Below are positions 50,822 through 60,694 of a stretch of 64,000 bases of DNA, piece after piece. Position 1 is the first letter of the stretch. The number at the start of each line of letters is the position of its first letter. The notes below the pieces were generated by a model that had not been told where the DNA came from, searched no databases, and saw only the letters and a list, made by a program, of their open reading frames with translations. The translations under genes were made by a program, and so were the position numbers. Source of the stretch: an uncultured Clostridium sp. (GTDB taxonomy: Bacteria; Bacillota; Clostridia; TANB77; CAG-508); contig URYN01000005.1 of NCBI GenBank assembly GCA_900552135.1, forward strand, positions 1 through 64,000, in the 5' to 3' direction.

Positions 50822-50867
50822 AGGGGAAATTAAGCCAGTATTAATACTGCTTGAATTCTCCTATTTT
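50822..50867 (+). terminator. Terminator of the thyX-folD operon
   Basis: AGGGGAAATTAAGC (50822-50835) with GCTTGAATTCTCCT (50849-50862) and an inner AGTATTAATACT; followed by ATTTTTAT. Confidence 0.75.
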
Positions 50868-50995
50868 TATATAATAGAAAATTTATTGAAGATTTCAAAT
50901 CTATGGAAAATCGTAAATAATAAAGTGAAAACTGAAAATTAGAAATTTTCAGATATTCATATTAAAATAAAAGTTAATTAAAGAGGAGCAGGAAG

Positions 50996-51685
50996 TTGAT
51001 ACAAAATAACAATGAAAAATTTTGGAAAAATGTAAAAATAGAGACTATTACAAAAGATAACAGTTATTATCCGGAAAGCTTAAAAAACGTTTTTGATCCA
51101 CCAGAAAAACTCTACTGTGCTGGAAATATTAAAATTTTAAAAAGTAAGAAACTCATTGCAATAATTGGATGCAGAGAATATACAGAGTATGGAAGACTAA
51201 TAGCAGAAACAATATCATATACTTTATCAGAAGCTGGAATAATAGTGGTGAGCGGGTGTGCAAGGGGAATAGATTCGTTTGCACACAAGGGAGCAGTCAA
51301 GGCAGGAAAACCCACAATAGCTGTTCTTGGAAATGGATTAAATTATATATATCCACCTGAAAATAAAGAATTAGAAGAACAAATTTTAAAAAATGGTGGA
51401 TTAATTATTTCAGAATATCCGATTGGCACTAAACCAAGCAAGGAAACTTTCCCAAGAAGAAATAGAATAATTAGTGGACTTTCTGATGGAGTGCTAGTTG
51501 TTGAGGCAAAGAAAAAGAGTGGTTCACTTATAACAGTTGATTATGCATTAGAACAAGGAAAAAATATATATGCAATTCCCGGAAATATAATAAATATCAA
51601 TTCTGAGGGTACCAATGAGCTAATAAAACAAGGAGCGAAGATAGTTACACAAATAAATGATATATTAGAGGATTATAGAATATAA
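50996..51685 (+). CDS. dprA: DprA/Smf-like DNA-processing protein (Rossmann domain only)
   Basis: A 229-residue DprA. The core SGCARGIDSFAHKGA near residue 82-96, TIAVLGNGLNYIYPPEN near 103 and ISEYPIGTKPSKETFPRRNRIISGLS near 139-164 are clear. The usual N-terminal SAM domain and C-terminal winged-helix domain are missing, so it is the minimal Rossmann form. DprA loads RecA on incoming single strands during transformation; no competence genes are seen nearby. The start is TTG with AGAGGAGCAGG upstream. Confidence 0.85.
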   Translation: MIQNNNEKFWKNVKIETITKDNSYYPESLKNVFDPPEKLYCAGNIKILKSKKLIAIIGCREYTEYGRLIAETISYTLSEAGIIVVSGCARGIDSFAHKGAVKAGKPTIAVLGNGLNYIYPPENKELEEQILKNGGLIISEYPIGTKPSKETFPRRNRIISGLSDGVLVVEAKKKSGSLITVDYALEQGKNIYAIPGNIININSEGTNELIKQGAKIVTQINDILEDYRI

Positions 51686-51803
51686 ATATTTGCCAATGGA
51701 AAATATAAATATTTCACAAAAAGCTTGTACTTTTATGGGTAAATGTAATATAATAGTGTGGACAATATAGTTTAATAAAATAAGAAATAGGGAGGATTAT
51801 TTT

Positions 51804-54467
51804 ATGGGTAATTCTGCAAAGAAACATAATAATAACACGAACAAAAAGAATATTAAAAAAACAAATAATACAATATCGAAGAATAGCCAAGATTCTCAAA
51901 ACAAAAATGGAAAGAAGAAGGGCTTCTGGAAGAGACATCGTAAACTTGCTATTGTATTAAAAGTATTAATTACATTGTTTATATTAATGATGATTATTGG
52001 TGCTGGAGCAATTATTGCAATAGTTACGAGTGATAAATGGGATGTAACAGAAGATGACTTAAAATTCACCAGTGAAGATACAATAATTTATGACAAAGAC
52101 GGAAACGAAATTGCAAATGTTTCTGGAGATGAAAAAAGAAGACCTGTGCTACTTAGCGAAGTCCCACAATATTTGAAAGATGCATACATATCTATAGAGG
52201 ACGAAAGATTTTATAGCCACAATGGTGTAGATATAAAAAGAACTGTCGCATCAACAATTAGATACATACTAAACAGAGGTAATTCATCTGCAGGTGGAGG
52301 AAGTACAATTACTCAACAGACAGTAAAAAACTCATTTAAAGACAAGAGTGATTCAGGATTTGCCGGTGTAGAAAGAAAAATAAGAGAAATATCAAGAGCA
52401 TACAAACTTGAAAAGCTGCTTTCAAAAGATCAAATATTAGAATTATACTTAAACCTAATATTCCTTGGTCAAGATGTATATGGAGTTCAACTTGGAGCTA
52501 CATACTATTTCAATAAATCTGTTGGAGACTTAGATTTAGCTGAATGTGCATTCTTAGCTGGAATTAATAACTCGCCAAATAGTTATAATCCATTTGGTGA
52601 ATCACCTAATACAGACTTAATACAGAGAAGAACAAAAATTGTTCTTGCAAAAATGAAAGAACTTGGAAAAATTAGTGAAGAAGAATACAACAGTGCAAAA
52701 GAAGAAGTTGAAGCAGGACTAAAATTTGAAAAAGGAAATACTTCTACAGGAACTACGATGTCGTATTTAGCAAGAGCAGCATTAAATGATGTTATATCTC
52801 AATACATGGAAGAAAAAGACATGGATTATAACATGGCTTGTAAGGCTATTTATGGTGGTGGATACAAGATTTACACTACTCAAGATTCTACAATACAAGC
52901 TGAAATGGAAGAAGTGTACAGAAGTGGAGATCATATATTCTCAGGTGTAGAAGAAGATAAAAATGGAAATAAATTAAATGATCATACACAATCTGCAATG
53001 GTTGTTATAGACCATAAAACTGGAAAAGTTGTAGGTTGTATGGGAGGTCTAGGCGATGATGTTGATTCAAATGGACAAAATAGAGCAACACAAACACGTA
53101 GACAACCGGGCTCTGCAATAAAACCTCTAGCTGCAGTTGCACCAGCACTAGAATCTGGAATTATTACAGCTGCTACAGTATATGACGAATCTAGAACTAC
53201 TTTTGGAGACTATACTCCTAATCCACACAAAGGCTATAGCTTAGTTACAGTTAGAAAAGGAATAGAATTTTCTGCCAACACTGTAAATGTTAAGATTATG
53301 GATGAAGTTGGACCAAGTAATTCAATTGCATTCATGAGAAAATTAGGTATTTCTACATTACTTACTGCAAAAGATAATTCAAAGAACAATGATGAAAACT
53401 TATCATTGGTACTAGGTGGCACTACAGTTGGTATTTCTCCTCTAGAAATGGCAGGAGCTTATGCTGCAATAGCAAATGATGGTGTATATATCACTCCAAT
53501 ATTCTATACTAGAGTTGAAGACAAAAACGGAAATACTGTAATGGAACCAACACAAGAAACAAGAAGAGTAATATCTGAAGGAAATGCGTTCATATTAAAA
53601 TCTATCTTAACAGGTCCAATAATTGGAACTAGTGATCCAACAGCACCATACTGTAAAATATCAGGTCAAGATGTTGCAGGAAAAACTGGAACAACAACCA
53701 ATAACCATGATAGATGGTTCTGTGGATTTACAAATTACTATACTGCTGCAACATGGTATGGCTTTGACCAACCAGAAAACTTATATCCTGCGAAAGCAAA
53801 TGGTACTAACAGAGCAGCAAGACTTTGGGTTGCTGTTATGAAGAAAGTTCACAGCGATTTACCAAGTGCAAAATTTGAGAAACCAAGCAATATTGTAACA
53901 GCAAAAATTTGTACAGATTCAGGAAAAGCTGCTACAGACAGTTGCGAACACACATATACAGAATACTTTGTAAAGGGAACTGTTCCAGATTATTGTGATG
54001 GGCATACAAGATTAACAATCTGTACTGAAACAGGAAAAATTGCAACAGAATTCTGTCCTAATACAGAAGAAAAGGCATATACTAGAAAGCCTGAAAAAGA
54101 AGATACAACATTATGGAAAACTAACGAAGGTGATAAATATGATATACCAACAGAAACATGTACTGTTCATACAAAGAAGGTAATCAAAATGCCAGATGTA
54201 GTTGGAAAGACAAAGGATGAAGCAAGCAAAACATTAAAAGATTTAGGACTAAAAGTTACAGTAGAAACAAAAGCATCAACTCAAAAAGAAGGAACTGTTA
54301 TAGAACAAAGCAAGAAAGAGGGAACGGAACTTAGTGCAAATGACAGTGTTACAATTACTGTTAGTTCAGGCAAAAAAACAGAAAAACCAAGTGGAAATAA
54401 TGAAATAAAGAATGAGGAAGTAGTTGACCCTGTAACACCTGAAACAAATGAAGAAACGAGAGATTAA
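51804..54467 (+). CDS. Class A penicillin-binding protein with PASTA domain
   Basis: An 887-residue bifunctional peptidoglycan synthase. Basic N-terminal tail, one membrane anchor (about residues 48-72), a GT51 glycosyltransferase domain (IEDERFYSHNGVD near 131-143 with catalytic Glu; GGGSTITQQTVKN near 165-177), then a transpeptidase domain with SAIK at about 437-440, SAN near 490 and KTGTT near 630. Two C-rich repeats follow (TAKICTDSGKAAT and LTICTETGKIAT), then one PASTA domain (MPDVVGKTKDEA to the ITVSSGK end, ~795-860). It builds cell wall outside the membrane. GGGAGG lies about 9 nt before the start. Confidence 0.95.
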   Translation: MGNSAKKHNNNTNKKNIKKTNNTISKNSQDSQNKNGKKKGFWKRHRKLAIVLKVLITLFILMMIIGAGAIIAIVTSDKWDVTEDDLKFTSEDTIIYDKDGNEIANVSGDEKRRPVLLSEVPQYLKDAYISIEDERFYSHNGVDIKRTVASTIRYILNRGNSSAGGGSTITQQTVKNSFKDKSDSGFAGVERKIREISRAYKLEKLLSKDQILELYLNLIFLGQDVYGVQLGATYYFNKSVGDLDLAECAFLAGINNSPNSYNPFGESPNTDLIQRRTKIVLAKMKELGKISEEEYNSAKEEVEAGLKFEKGNTSTGTTMSYLARAALNDVISQYMEEKDMDYNMACKAIYGGGYKIYTTQDSTIQAEMEEVYRSGDHIFSGVEEDKNGNKLNDHTQSAMVVIDHKTGKVVGCMGGLGDDVDSNGQNRATQTRRQPGSAIKPLAAVAPALESGIITAATVYDESRTTFGDYTPNPHKGYSLVTVRKGIEFSANTVNVKIMDEVGPSNSIAFMRKLGISTLLTAKDNSKNNDENLSLVLGGTTVGISPLEMAGAYAAIANDGVYITPIFYTRVEDKNGNTVMEPTQETRRVISEGNAFILKSILTGPIIGTSDPTAPYCKISGQDVAGKTGTTTNNHDRWFCGFTNYYTAATWYGFDQPENLYPAKANGTNRAARLWVAVMKKVHSDLPSAKFEKPSNIVTAKICTDSGKAATDSCEHTYTEYFVKGTVPDYCDGHTRLTICTETGKIATEFCPNTEEKAYTRKPEKEDTTLWKTNEGDKYDIPTETCTVHTKKVIKMPDVVGKTKDEASKTLKDLGLKVTVETKASTQKEGTVIEQSKKEGTELSANDSVTITVSSGKKTEKPSGNNEIKNEEVVDPVTPETNEETRD

Positions 54468-54498
54468 AAAAATAAAATGAGAGGAGAAATTTCTACAA

Positions 54499-55911
54499 AT
54501 GGATATAAAATTTTATAACACATTAACTAGAAAAAAAGAGAAATTTAACTCAATAGATAAAGATTTAGTAAAGATGTATAGTTGTGGACCTACGGTCTAC
54601 AGCTATGCTCATATAGGCAACTTTAGAGCTTATATAATGATGGACACATTAAGAAGAGTTTTAAAATATAATGGTTATGAACTAAAACATGTAATGAATA
54701 TTACGGATGTCGGTCACCTTGAGTCTGATGCAGACGAGGGAGAAGACAAAATGGAAAAGGCAGCTCGAAAGGAAAAGAAAGACCCTTATGAGATTGCAAA
54801 ATTCTATACAGAAGTATTCTTAAAAGACATGGATAAGCTAAACATAGACAAACCAGAAATTATAACAAAAGCTACAGAAAATATAGAGCAAATGATTGAA
54901 TATGTAAAGGAAATATTAAAAAATGGTTATGCTTATGAAACTAGCAAAGGAATCTATTTTGATATATCAAAATTAGATAAATATCCTGTATTATCAAACA
55001 GAAAATTAGATGAGCAAATTGCAGGTGCAAGAGTTGATGTTGACCCTGAAAAGAAAAATCCTTATGATTTTGCTCTATGGATTAAAGCACCTGAAAATCA
55101 TATAATGAAGTGGGAGAGTCCTTGGGGATTATCTTATCCGGGCTGGCATTTAGAATGTTCAACTATGGGAAGAAGATTCCTGGGTGAAGAATTTGATATT
55201 CACACTGGCGGAGTTGATCATATTCCAACACACCACGAAAATGAAATTGCTCAAGCTAAAGGAGCAACAGGAAAAATACCTGCAAGATATTGGATTCATT
55301 GCGAATTCTTACAAGTAGATGGTGGAAAAATGTCGAAGAGCCTAGGCAATACATATACAATTTCACAACTTCAAGAAAAAGGATTGGAACCATTAAGTTT
55401 CAAGATGTTCTGCTTTACAGCAAACTATAGAACAAAATTGAACTTCACTTTTGACAGCGTGTTTGCAGCACAAAAAGGATTAGAGAGATTATATGACTGC
55501 TATATGAAACATTTAGAAGGCAATGAAGAAGTTTCTGATGCTGAAATCGAAGAGTACAGACAAAAATTCTTGGCATGCATAAATGATGATATGAATATGC
55601 CTGCTGCAATGGGTGTCGTATGGGAAGTTGCCAGAAATGAAAAGAAATCTAAGAAATTTGCAAATCTTTTATTAGACTTTGATAGAGTTCTTGGATTAGA
55701 CATAGAAAATGCAAAAAAACATTTAACAAAATTAAAAAATGAGAAAACTGAAACAGAAATACCAGAAGAAATTAAAAAATTAATAGAAGAAAGAAATGTA
55801 GCAAGACAAAACAAGGACTGGGCAAAATCGGATGAAATTCGTGATAAAATCACGAGCAATGGATATAGCATAAAAGACACCAAAGATGGAATAATAGTAG
55901 AAAAGATGTAG
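54499..55911 (+). CDS. cysS: Cysteinyl-tRNA synthetase
   Basis: A 470-residue CysRS charging tRNA-Cys. YSCGPTVYSYAHIGNFRAY near residues 27-45 gives the first zinc Cys and the HIGH variant HIGN. WHLECSTMGRRFLG near 218, then HHENEIAQ near 247 complete the zinc site, and KMSKSLGN near 276-283 is the signature loop. GAGGAG lies about 14 nt before the start. No T-box leader is seen in the 31-nt gap after the PBP gene, so it may be read from the upstream promoter. Confidence 0.96.
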   Translation: MDIKFYNTLTRKKEKFNSIDKDLVKMYSCGPTVYSYAHIGNFRAYIMMDTLRRVLKYNGYELKHVMNITDVGHLESDADEGEDKMEKAARKEKKDPYEIAKFYTEVFLKDMDKLNIDKPEIITKATENIEQMIEYVKEILKNGYAYETSKGIYFDISKLDKYPVLSNRKLDEQIAGARVDVDPEKKNPYDFALWIKAPENHIMKWESPWGLSYPGWHLECSTMGRRFLGEEFDIHTGGVDHIPTHHENEIAQAKGATGKIPARYWIHCEFLQVDGGKMSKSLGNTYTISQLQEKGLEPLSFKMFCFTANYRTKLNFTFDSVFAAQKGLERLYDCYMKHLEGNEEVSDAEIEEYRQKFLACINDDMNMPAAMGVVWEVARNEKKSKKFANLLLDFDRVLGLDIENAKKHLTKLKNEKTETEIPEEIKKLIEERNVARQNKDWAKSDEIRDKITSNGYSIKDTKDGIIVEKM

Positions 55912-55941
55912 GTATTAAAATGAATAAAAAGGAGAATTAAA

Positions 55942-57036
55942 ATGCCAAACAAACCAAACAAAGAGAAAAACGAAAAAATAGAAAAAGAGGGATTTTTTAA
56001 GAATTTATTGAAGAGCATAAAAGACTTTGATAAATATGAAGATTTTGGATTAGAGGGAATAGGAAGAACAATCCTTTATCTAATAAAATTGATTGCAATT
56101 CTTGTAGTTGTAATATCTGCAATATCAACATACAGATTTTCTAAAACTATGAATGGAGTAGAAAGCTACTTTGATGAAAAAATAAAAACACTATCTTATA
56201 AAGATGGCACAATGGACATAAATTCTGGAGAAAAGCTGGAAATAATCGATGAAAAAAATATAATTTCTGTTATAATAATCGACACATCAGAATTATCAAA
56301 TGAACAATTAGAAAGCTATAAAGAACAAATAAAATCACAGAGTAACGGAATTATCCTATTAAAAGATAAAGCTTTGATGAAGAACGAAATGTTATCTTCA
56401 ATCTCTGAGAATAATTATTCAGACATTCTATCAAAATACAATATAGAATCACTAGACAAACAACAAGTGATAGATTACTATAACCAAAACAAAACATCAC
56501 TTTATACATCAGTATTTGCAACTGTATTTATAAGTATGTTCCCAGTTTATATGGCAAGCGTTATAGTTGATAGTCTAGTTATTGCAGTAATGGGATATTT
56601 AATATCAAGAATTATTGGAATGAGAATAAGATTTTCAGCAATGTTTAGTATGGGAACTCATGCATTAACATTATCAATTATATTAAACATGTTATACATC
56701 GTTTTAAATGGATTTACAGGATACACAATAAAATACTTTCAAGTTGTTTATAATGTAATTTCATACATTTATATAATAACTGCAATACTAATAATAAAAA
56801 CGGACTATATAAAGAAACAGGGCGAAGTACAGAAAATTCAATCAGAACAAGAAAAGGTAAGAACAGAATTAGAAGAAAAACAAAGAAAAGAAGAAGACGA
56901 AAAAGCTGAAAAAAAGAATAAAGAGGAAAAAGAAAGACAGAAAGAAAATGAAAAGAAAGAAGAGGGTTCTAATTCTGATAGCAATGAAAAGAATTTCCCT
57001 GATGCAGGCGAAAAAACACAAGGCAGTAGTGTTTAA
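55942..57036 (+). CDS. DUF1189-family membrane protein
   Basis: A 364-residue protein that opens GFFKNLLKSIKDFDKYEDF near residue 15-33, typical of DUF1189 (YpfJ/RDD-like membrane proteins of Bacillota). One hydrophobic segment lies near 48-70, an extracytoplasmic region follows, and four segments lie between ~190 and 290. The C-terminal 70 residues are a highly charged coiled coil (K/E repeats) that is longer than usual. AAAAGGAG lies about 8 nt before the start. Function unknown; the position between cysS and ftsH offers no clear hint. Confidence 0.75.
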   Translation: MPNKPNKEKNEKIEKEGFFKNLLKSIKDFDKYEDFGLEGIGRTILYLIKLIAILVVVISAISTYRFSKTMNGVESYFDEKIKTLSYKDGTMDINSGEKLEIIDEKNIISVIIIDTSELSNEQLESYKEQIKSQSNGIILLKDKALMKNEMLSSISENNYSDILSKYNIESLDKQQVIDYYNQNKTSLYTSVFATVFISMFPVYMASVIVDSLVIAVMGYLISRIIGMRIRFSAMFSMGTHALTLSIILNMLYIVLNGFTGYTIKYFQVVYNVISYIYIITAILIIKTDYIKKQGEVQKIQSEQEKVRTELEEKQRKEEDEKAEKKNKEEKERQKENEKKEEGSNSDSNEKNFPDAGEKTQGSSV

Positions 57037-57134
57037 GAATAATGAAACTAAAATTCGACAAGAAATCTTGAGTTATTTTTAAGGGGAGTTTTAAAAAGAG
57101 ATAAGATAGAAATATTACAAGGAGATAGGTTAAA

Positions 57135-58988
57135 TTGAGTACTAAGAAAAATGACGATTTAAAAGAAAACAACGACAATAGCAGAAAGGAAAGAGAGAAG
57201 AATGAGAAAAGAAAGAAACTCCTTCTTGGAACTTTAATTATAATTTTAATAGCAATTCTTGCTACGATTGTTATATATTCCTTTGTAAAGCAAGATAAAG
57301 ACGAAGGTAAATTAAAAGAAAATGAAATTGGATATACAGACTTAATAAAACAAATAGACGATGGCAACATCGAAAAGGTAAAGATGACAGTTGGAAGTAC
57401 CTCTGTTAAGGTTACACTAAAAGGAGAGGACAAGCCAAAGAATTGTATAGTTCCAAATACACAAGCTTTTATAGAACTTATACAAGAAAAGGTACAAGAA
57501 GGAAATGACATTAACTTAATTCAAGAAAAAGCAAACGTATTCTTGAGTATCTTCAACAATTTATTTTCATTCTTACCAACAATATTAATGGCTATACTAT
57601 TTATTCTAGTCTTACAAATGGAAGGGTTAGGAGATAAAGGCAAGGTATATGATGCAGAAGAACAAGATGTAAAAACTACATTTGACGATGTGGCAGGTCT
57701 TGATGAAGAAAAGCAGGAAATGATTGAGATTGTAAAATTCTTAAAGAATCCTGAGAAATTCTATAAAATGGGGGCTAAAATTCCAAGAGGTGTATTACTT
57801 TGCGGAGAGCCTGGTACAGGAAAAACATTGATTGCAAAGGCTATTGCAGGAGAGGCAGATGTACCATTTATATCTATGAGTGGTTCTGAATTTACAGAAA
57901 TGTTTGCAGGACTTGGAGCATCAAGAGTAAGAAAACTATTTGAGAAGGCAAAGAAAATGTCTCCTGCAATCATATTTATAGATGAGATTGATGCAATAGG
58001 CTCAAAGAGATCTGATGGAGGAACAGCTGCAGACACAGACAACAACCAGACACTTAACCAACTACTTGTTGAAATGGATGGATTTGATTCTGAACATACA
58101 GTTATTCTACTTGCAGCAACAAACAGACCTGAAATGCTAGATAGAGCATTATTAAGACCTGGAAGATTTGACAGAAGAATCAATATAGCACTTCCTGACA
58201 TGAATGGAAGGGAAGCAATCCTAAAGATTCATGCTAAAGACAAAAAATTAGCTGATGATGTAAATTTAAAGACTATTGCCGGAGATACAGCTGGATTTAC
58301 AGGTGCAGAACTTGAAAATATTCTTAATGAAGCTGCAATTCTTGCAACAATAAATAAAGAAGAATCAATAACAAGCAAAGATATAAATGATGCATTAAAG
58401 AAAGTTACAGTTGGTGTAGAAAAGCATAGCAGAATTATGTCAGATAAAGACAAGAAACTTACAGCTTATCATGAGGCAGGACATGCAGTAGTAAGCAGAT
58501 TCTTAGAGTCACAAAAAGACATAAAAGAAGTATCAATCATTCCAAGAGGAGTTGCTGGCGGATATACCATGTATAAAACAAACGAGGATAAGTACTACGT
58601 TTCAAAAACAGAAATGTTAGAAAAGCTAATTGCTTTACTTGGTGGTAGAGCATCTGAAAAAATATTCTTAAATGATATATCAACAGGTGCAAGCAACGAC
58701 TTAGAAGTAGCAACAGATATTGCTAAAAATATGGTTACTATATATGGAATGAGTGAAAAAGTTGGACCTATAAGTATAAACTTAGAGAAGGACCCATACC
58801 AAATGCAATTATTTGGAGAAGGAATGGAAAACTCAATAGGACAAGAAGTAAAATCCTTAATAGACAATGCTTATAGCAAAGCACAGGCACTTTTAATACA
58901 ACATGAAGACAAAGTACATCAACTTGCAGGACTACTTATAGAAAAAGAAGTAGTATCTGAAGAAGAATTTAATAGTCTATTTGAATAA
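57135..58988 (+). CDS. ftsH: FtsH-family ATP-dependent zinc metalloprotease
   Basis: A 617-residue AAA+ protease of the membrane. Basic N-terminus, membrane segments at about residues 29-50 and 142-165, AAA domain with Walker A GEPGTGKT near 223-230, Walker B IIFIDEIDAIG near 276-286, the second region of homology NRPEMLDRALLRPGRFDRR near 330-348, and the protease motif HEAGH at about 445-449 with a downstream Asp in NDLEVATDIAKNM. It degrades membrane and regulatory proteins. The start is TTG with GGAGATAGG about 10 nt upstream; there is no in-frame ATG before the first membrane helix. Confidence 0.95.
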   Translation: MSTKKNDDLKENNDNSRKEREKNEKRKKLLLGTLIIILIAILATIVIYSFVKQDKDEGKLKENEIGYTDLIKQIDDGNIEKVKMTVGSTSVKVTLKGEDKPKNCIVPNTQAFIELIQEKVQEGNDINLIQEKANVFLSIFNNLFSFLPTILMAILFILVLQMEGLGDKGKVYDAEEQDVKTTFDDVAGLDEEKQEMIEIVKFLKNPEKFYKMGAKIPRGVLLCGEPGTGKTLIAKAIAGEADVPFISMSGSEFTEMFAGLGASRVRKLFEKAKKMSPAIIFIDEIDAIGSKRSDGGTAADTDNNQTLNQLLVEMDGFDSEHTVILLAATNRPEMLDRALLRPGRFDRRINIALPDMNGREAILKIHAKDKKLADDVNLKTIAGDTAGFTGAELENILNEAAILATINKEESITSKDINDALKKVTVGVEKHSRIMSDKDKKLTAYHEAGHAVVSRFLESQKDIKEVSIIPRGVAGGYTMYKTNEDKYYVSKTEMLEKLIALLGGRASEKIFLNDISTGASNDLEVATDIAKNMVTIYGMSEKVGPISINLEKDPYQMQLFGEGMENSIGQEVKSLIDNAYSKAQALLIQHEDKVHQLAGLLIEKEVVSEEEFNSLFE

Positions 58989-59111
58989 AACAAAATGAAA
59001 ATAATGAAGAAAAACGCAATAAATTGAAATAAACTAAAATGAATTGAGTTGAACTGAATCAAATTAAATCAAATCAAAATTTAAAAATATAATTTAAAGT
59101 ATGATAAAAGA

Positions 59112-59152
59112 AAACATAACATTACTAAATGTAGTAAATATTATGTTTTCTT
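59112..59152. terminator. Bidirectional terminator between ftsH and the ger operon
   Basis: GAAAACATAA (about 59111-59120) and TTATGTTTTC (about 59142-59151) with AAAA and TTTT tails, plus inner CTAAATGTAG. It serves both converging operons. Confidence 0.75.
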
Positions 59153-59201
59153 TTTATTTCAGTTTATAGTATATAGAATTAATACAATAAAACTAATAAA
59201 A

Positions 59202-60627
59202 TTATAGAAATGTGTATCCAGATTTTAAAGTAGAATCTACTTCAACATCGAATATGCTGTTCTCGTAATTATCGAGCCAATCGTAGTCGTTCCATTCTTG
59301 CATGGTTGGAAAATATTTTACGGCATATTTTCCGAAACCATCAATATCCGATTTATAATTTTTTGAGGTTTTATATAAATATTCCAGGATATTCCTCTTT
59401 AAGAAATCACTACATGTCTCTTCGATGAGTTTCGAATTTTCAGAAGTATAATAACTTGAACTTCCCGAGCTTGATTTTTCTGTAGTTGAAACAATTTGAA
59501 TATTAACATTTATCTTACAAGTAACTAAAGGAGAACCATTTACAAATTCGACATCATTTTTAGTACTTTTACCTAACTTTAAATTTATATCCAATGTACT
59601 AGAATCTTCTAAAGGATTTGGAATACTTATATTACAAGATTTTAAATTACTGCTGACGACAAGGTGAAATATAGATTCTATACCAGTCATTTCGCCAACA
59701 AGTCTGTCTCCTTTAAATACGGCTAATCCCATGTTTTCTATATTGGGCTTGGAATCTACTGGAGTACTTCCAGCTGTGTAAGAATTATCTTTGTTTGCAA
59801 AAGAGGCTGTTGCAGAGCCACTAGGTACAGAAGGATTATTGCTTTGACTAGAACCACTTGATGAATTTTGTGCGTGATTTTGCGATGATGAATTTAGTGA
59901 AGCTTGTGACTGTGATTGTGTAGAATTTTGTGAGTTTACCGAATTAGCATTTTGTACTGAACCAGAAGAAGTGGCACCATGGCTTGTAGCTTGGTTAAAT
60001 GTTCCTGGATTAACTCCTCCTAAAATTGCGACTGGTTCCTTAAAGGTATCTACATAGTCAGAGAAGAACTTTATCAATGTGACATTTTGAGTAAAACCAG
60101 TATATTCATTTGAATTTATAGCTATTTCGTAATATTTTGAGGATAAATCTTCAAGAACAGGTTCCGAAGATGCAAGAAATTCATGAGCAGGGCTTTTGCT
60201 GATTATAACACTTGCCTGAACACTCATTTCTACATCATTTAATAGAGTGTAAATGTATTCAGAAATACCTTTTGAAGCAAGTTCTTCTGAAATAACTAAA
60301 ACTTTACAATGAGAAAGAGTAAGCCTTCTGCTTATATAACTATTGAAAAGGTCAAGACCGCCTCTTATCGAAGAACATTCTACAGAGTCGACTATATTCT
60401 CGGCAGAACCTGTAGAAGAACCAGCGGAGCCACCTTTAGGCTTAGAAAGCTGAATACTTAAGTTCAATTTGTCATTTTGACCGAACATCAATACCGAGTG
60501 CGATTACATAAGCAAGTTTATCAATATTTCTAGTATTAAATGAACCAGAAAGAGTGAAACATACAATAATAACTATTAAAATAAATGTTAAGAAATGTTT
60601 GAAGTGTAACCAAAAAGATTCTTTCAT
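59202..60627 (-). pseudogene. gerC: Ger(x)C-type germinant receptor subunit, frameshifted
   Basis: The main frame (59202-60491) carries the GerC domains but begins abruptly at GQNDKLNLSIQLSKPKGG. The missing start lies upstream in another frame from ATG 60627 (AAAGGA 10 nt before): a basic segment, a hydrophobic helix and NIDKLAYVIALGID, the exact family pattern before '(V/E)xxxxLxLtiQ'. One extra base near 60483 separates the frames. The usual lipobox LxGC reads LSGS, so the lipid-carrying Cys is lost. A 60-residue S/N/Q-rich insert (around residues 180-240) is unusual. Either a decaying gene or a sequencing error at one base. GerC is normally a lipoprotein on the spore inner membrane. Confidence 0.75.
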
Positions 60628-60694
60628 AAAACTTAAGTCCTTTCAAATCAATATCGTTTAATTTAGTTAACTCATTAATTAATAGCATATTTAT

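Noticed and set aside
59000..59100. Repeated AAATC/GAATTGA-like low-complexity sequence after ftsH
   Set aside because: Short, irregular and AT-rich; no clear unit or pairing, so not called a repeat element.
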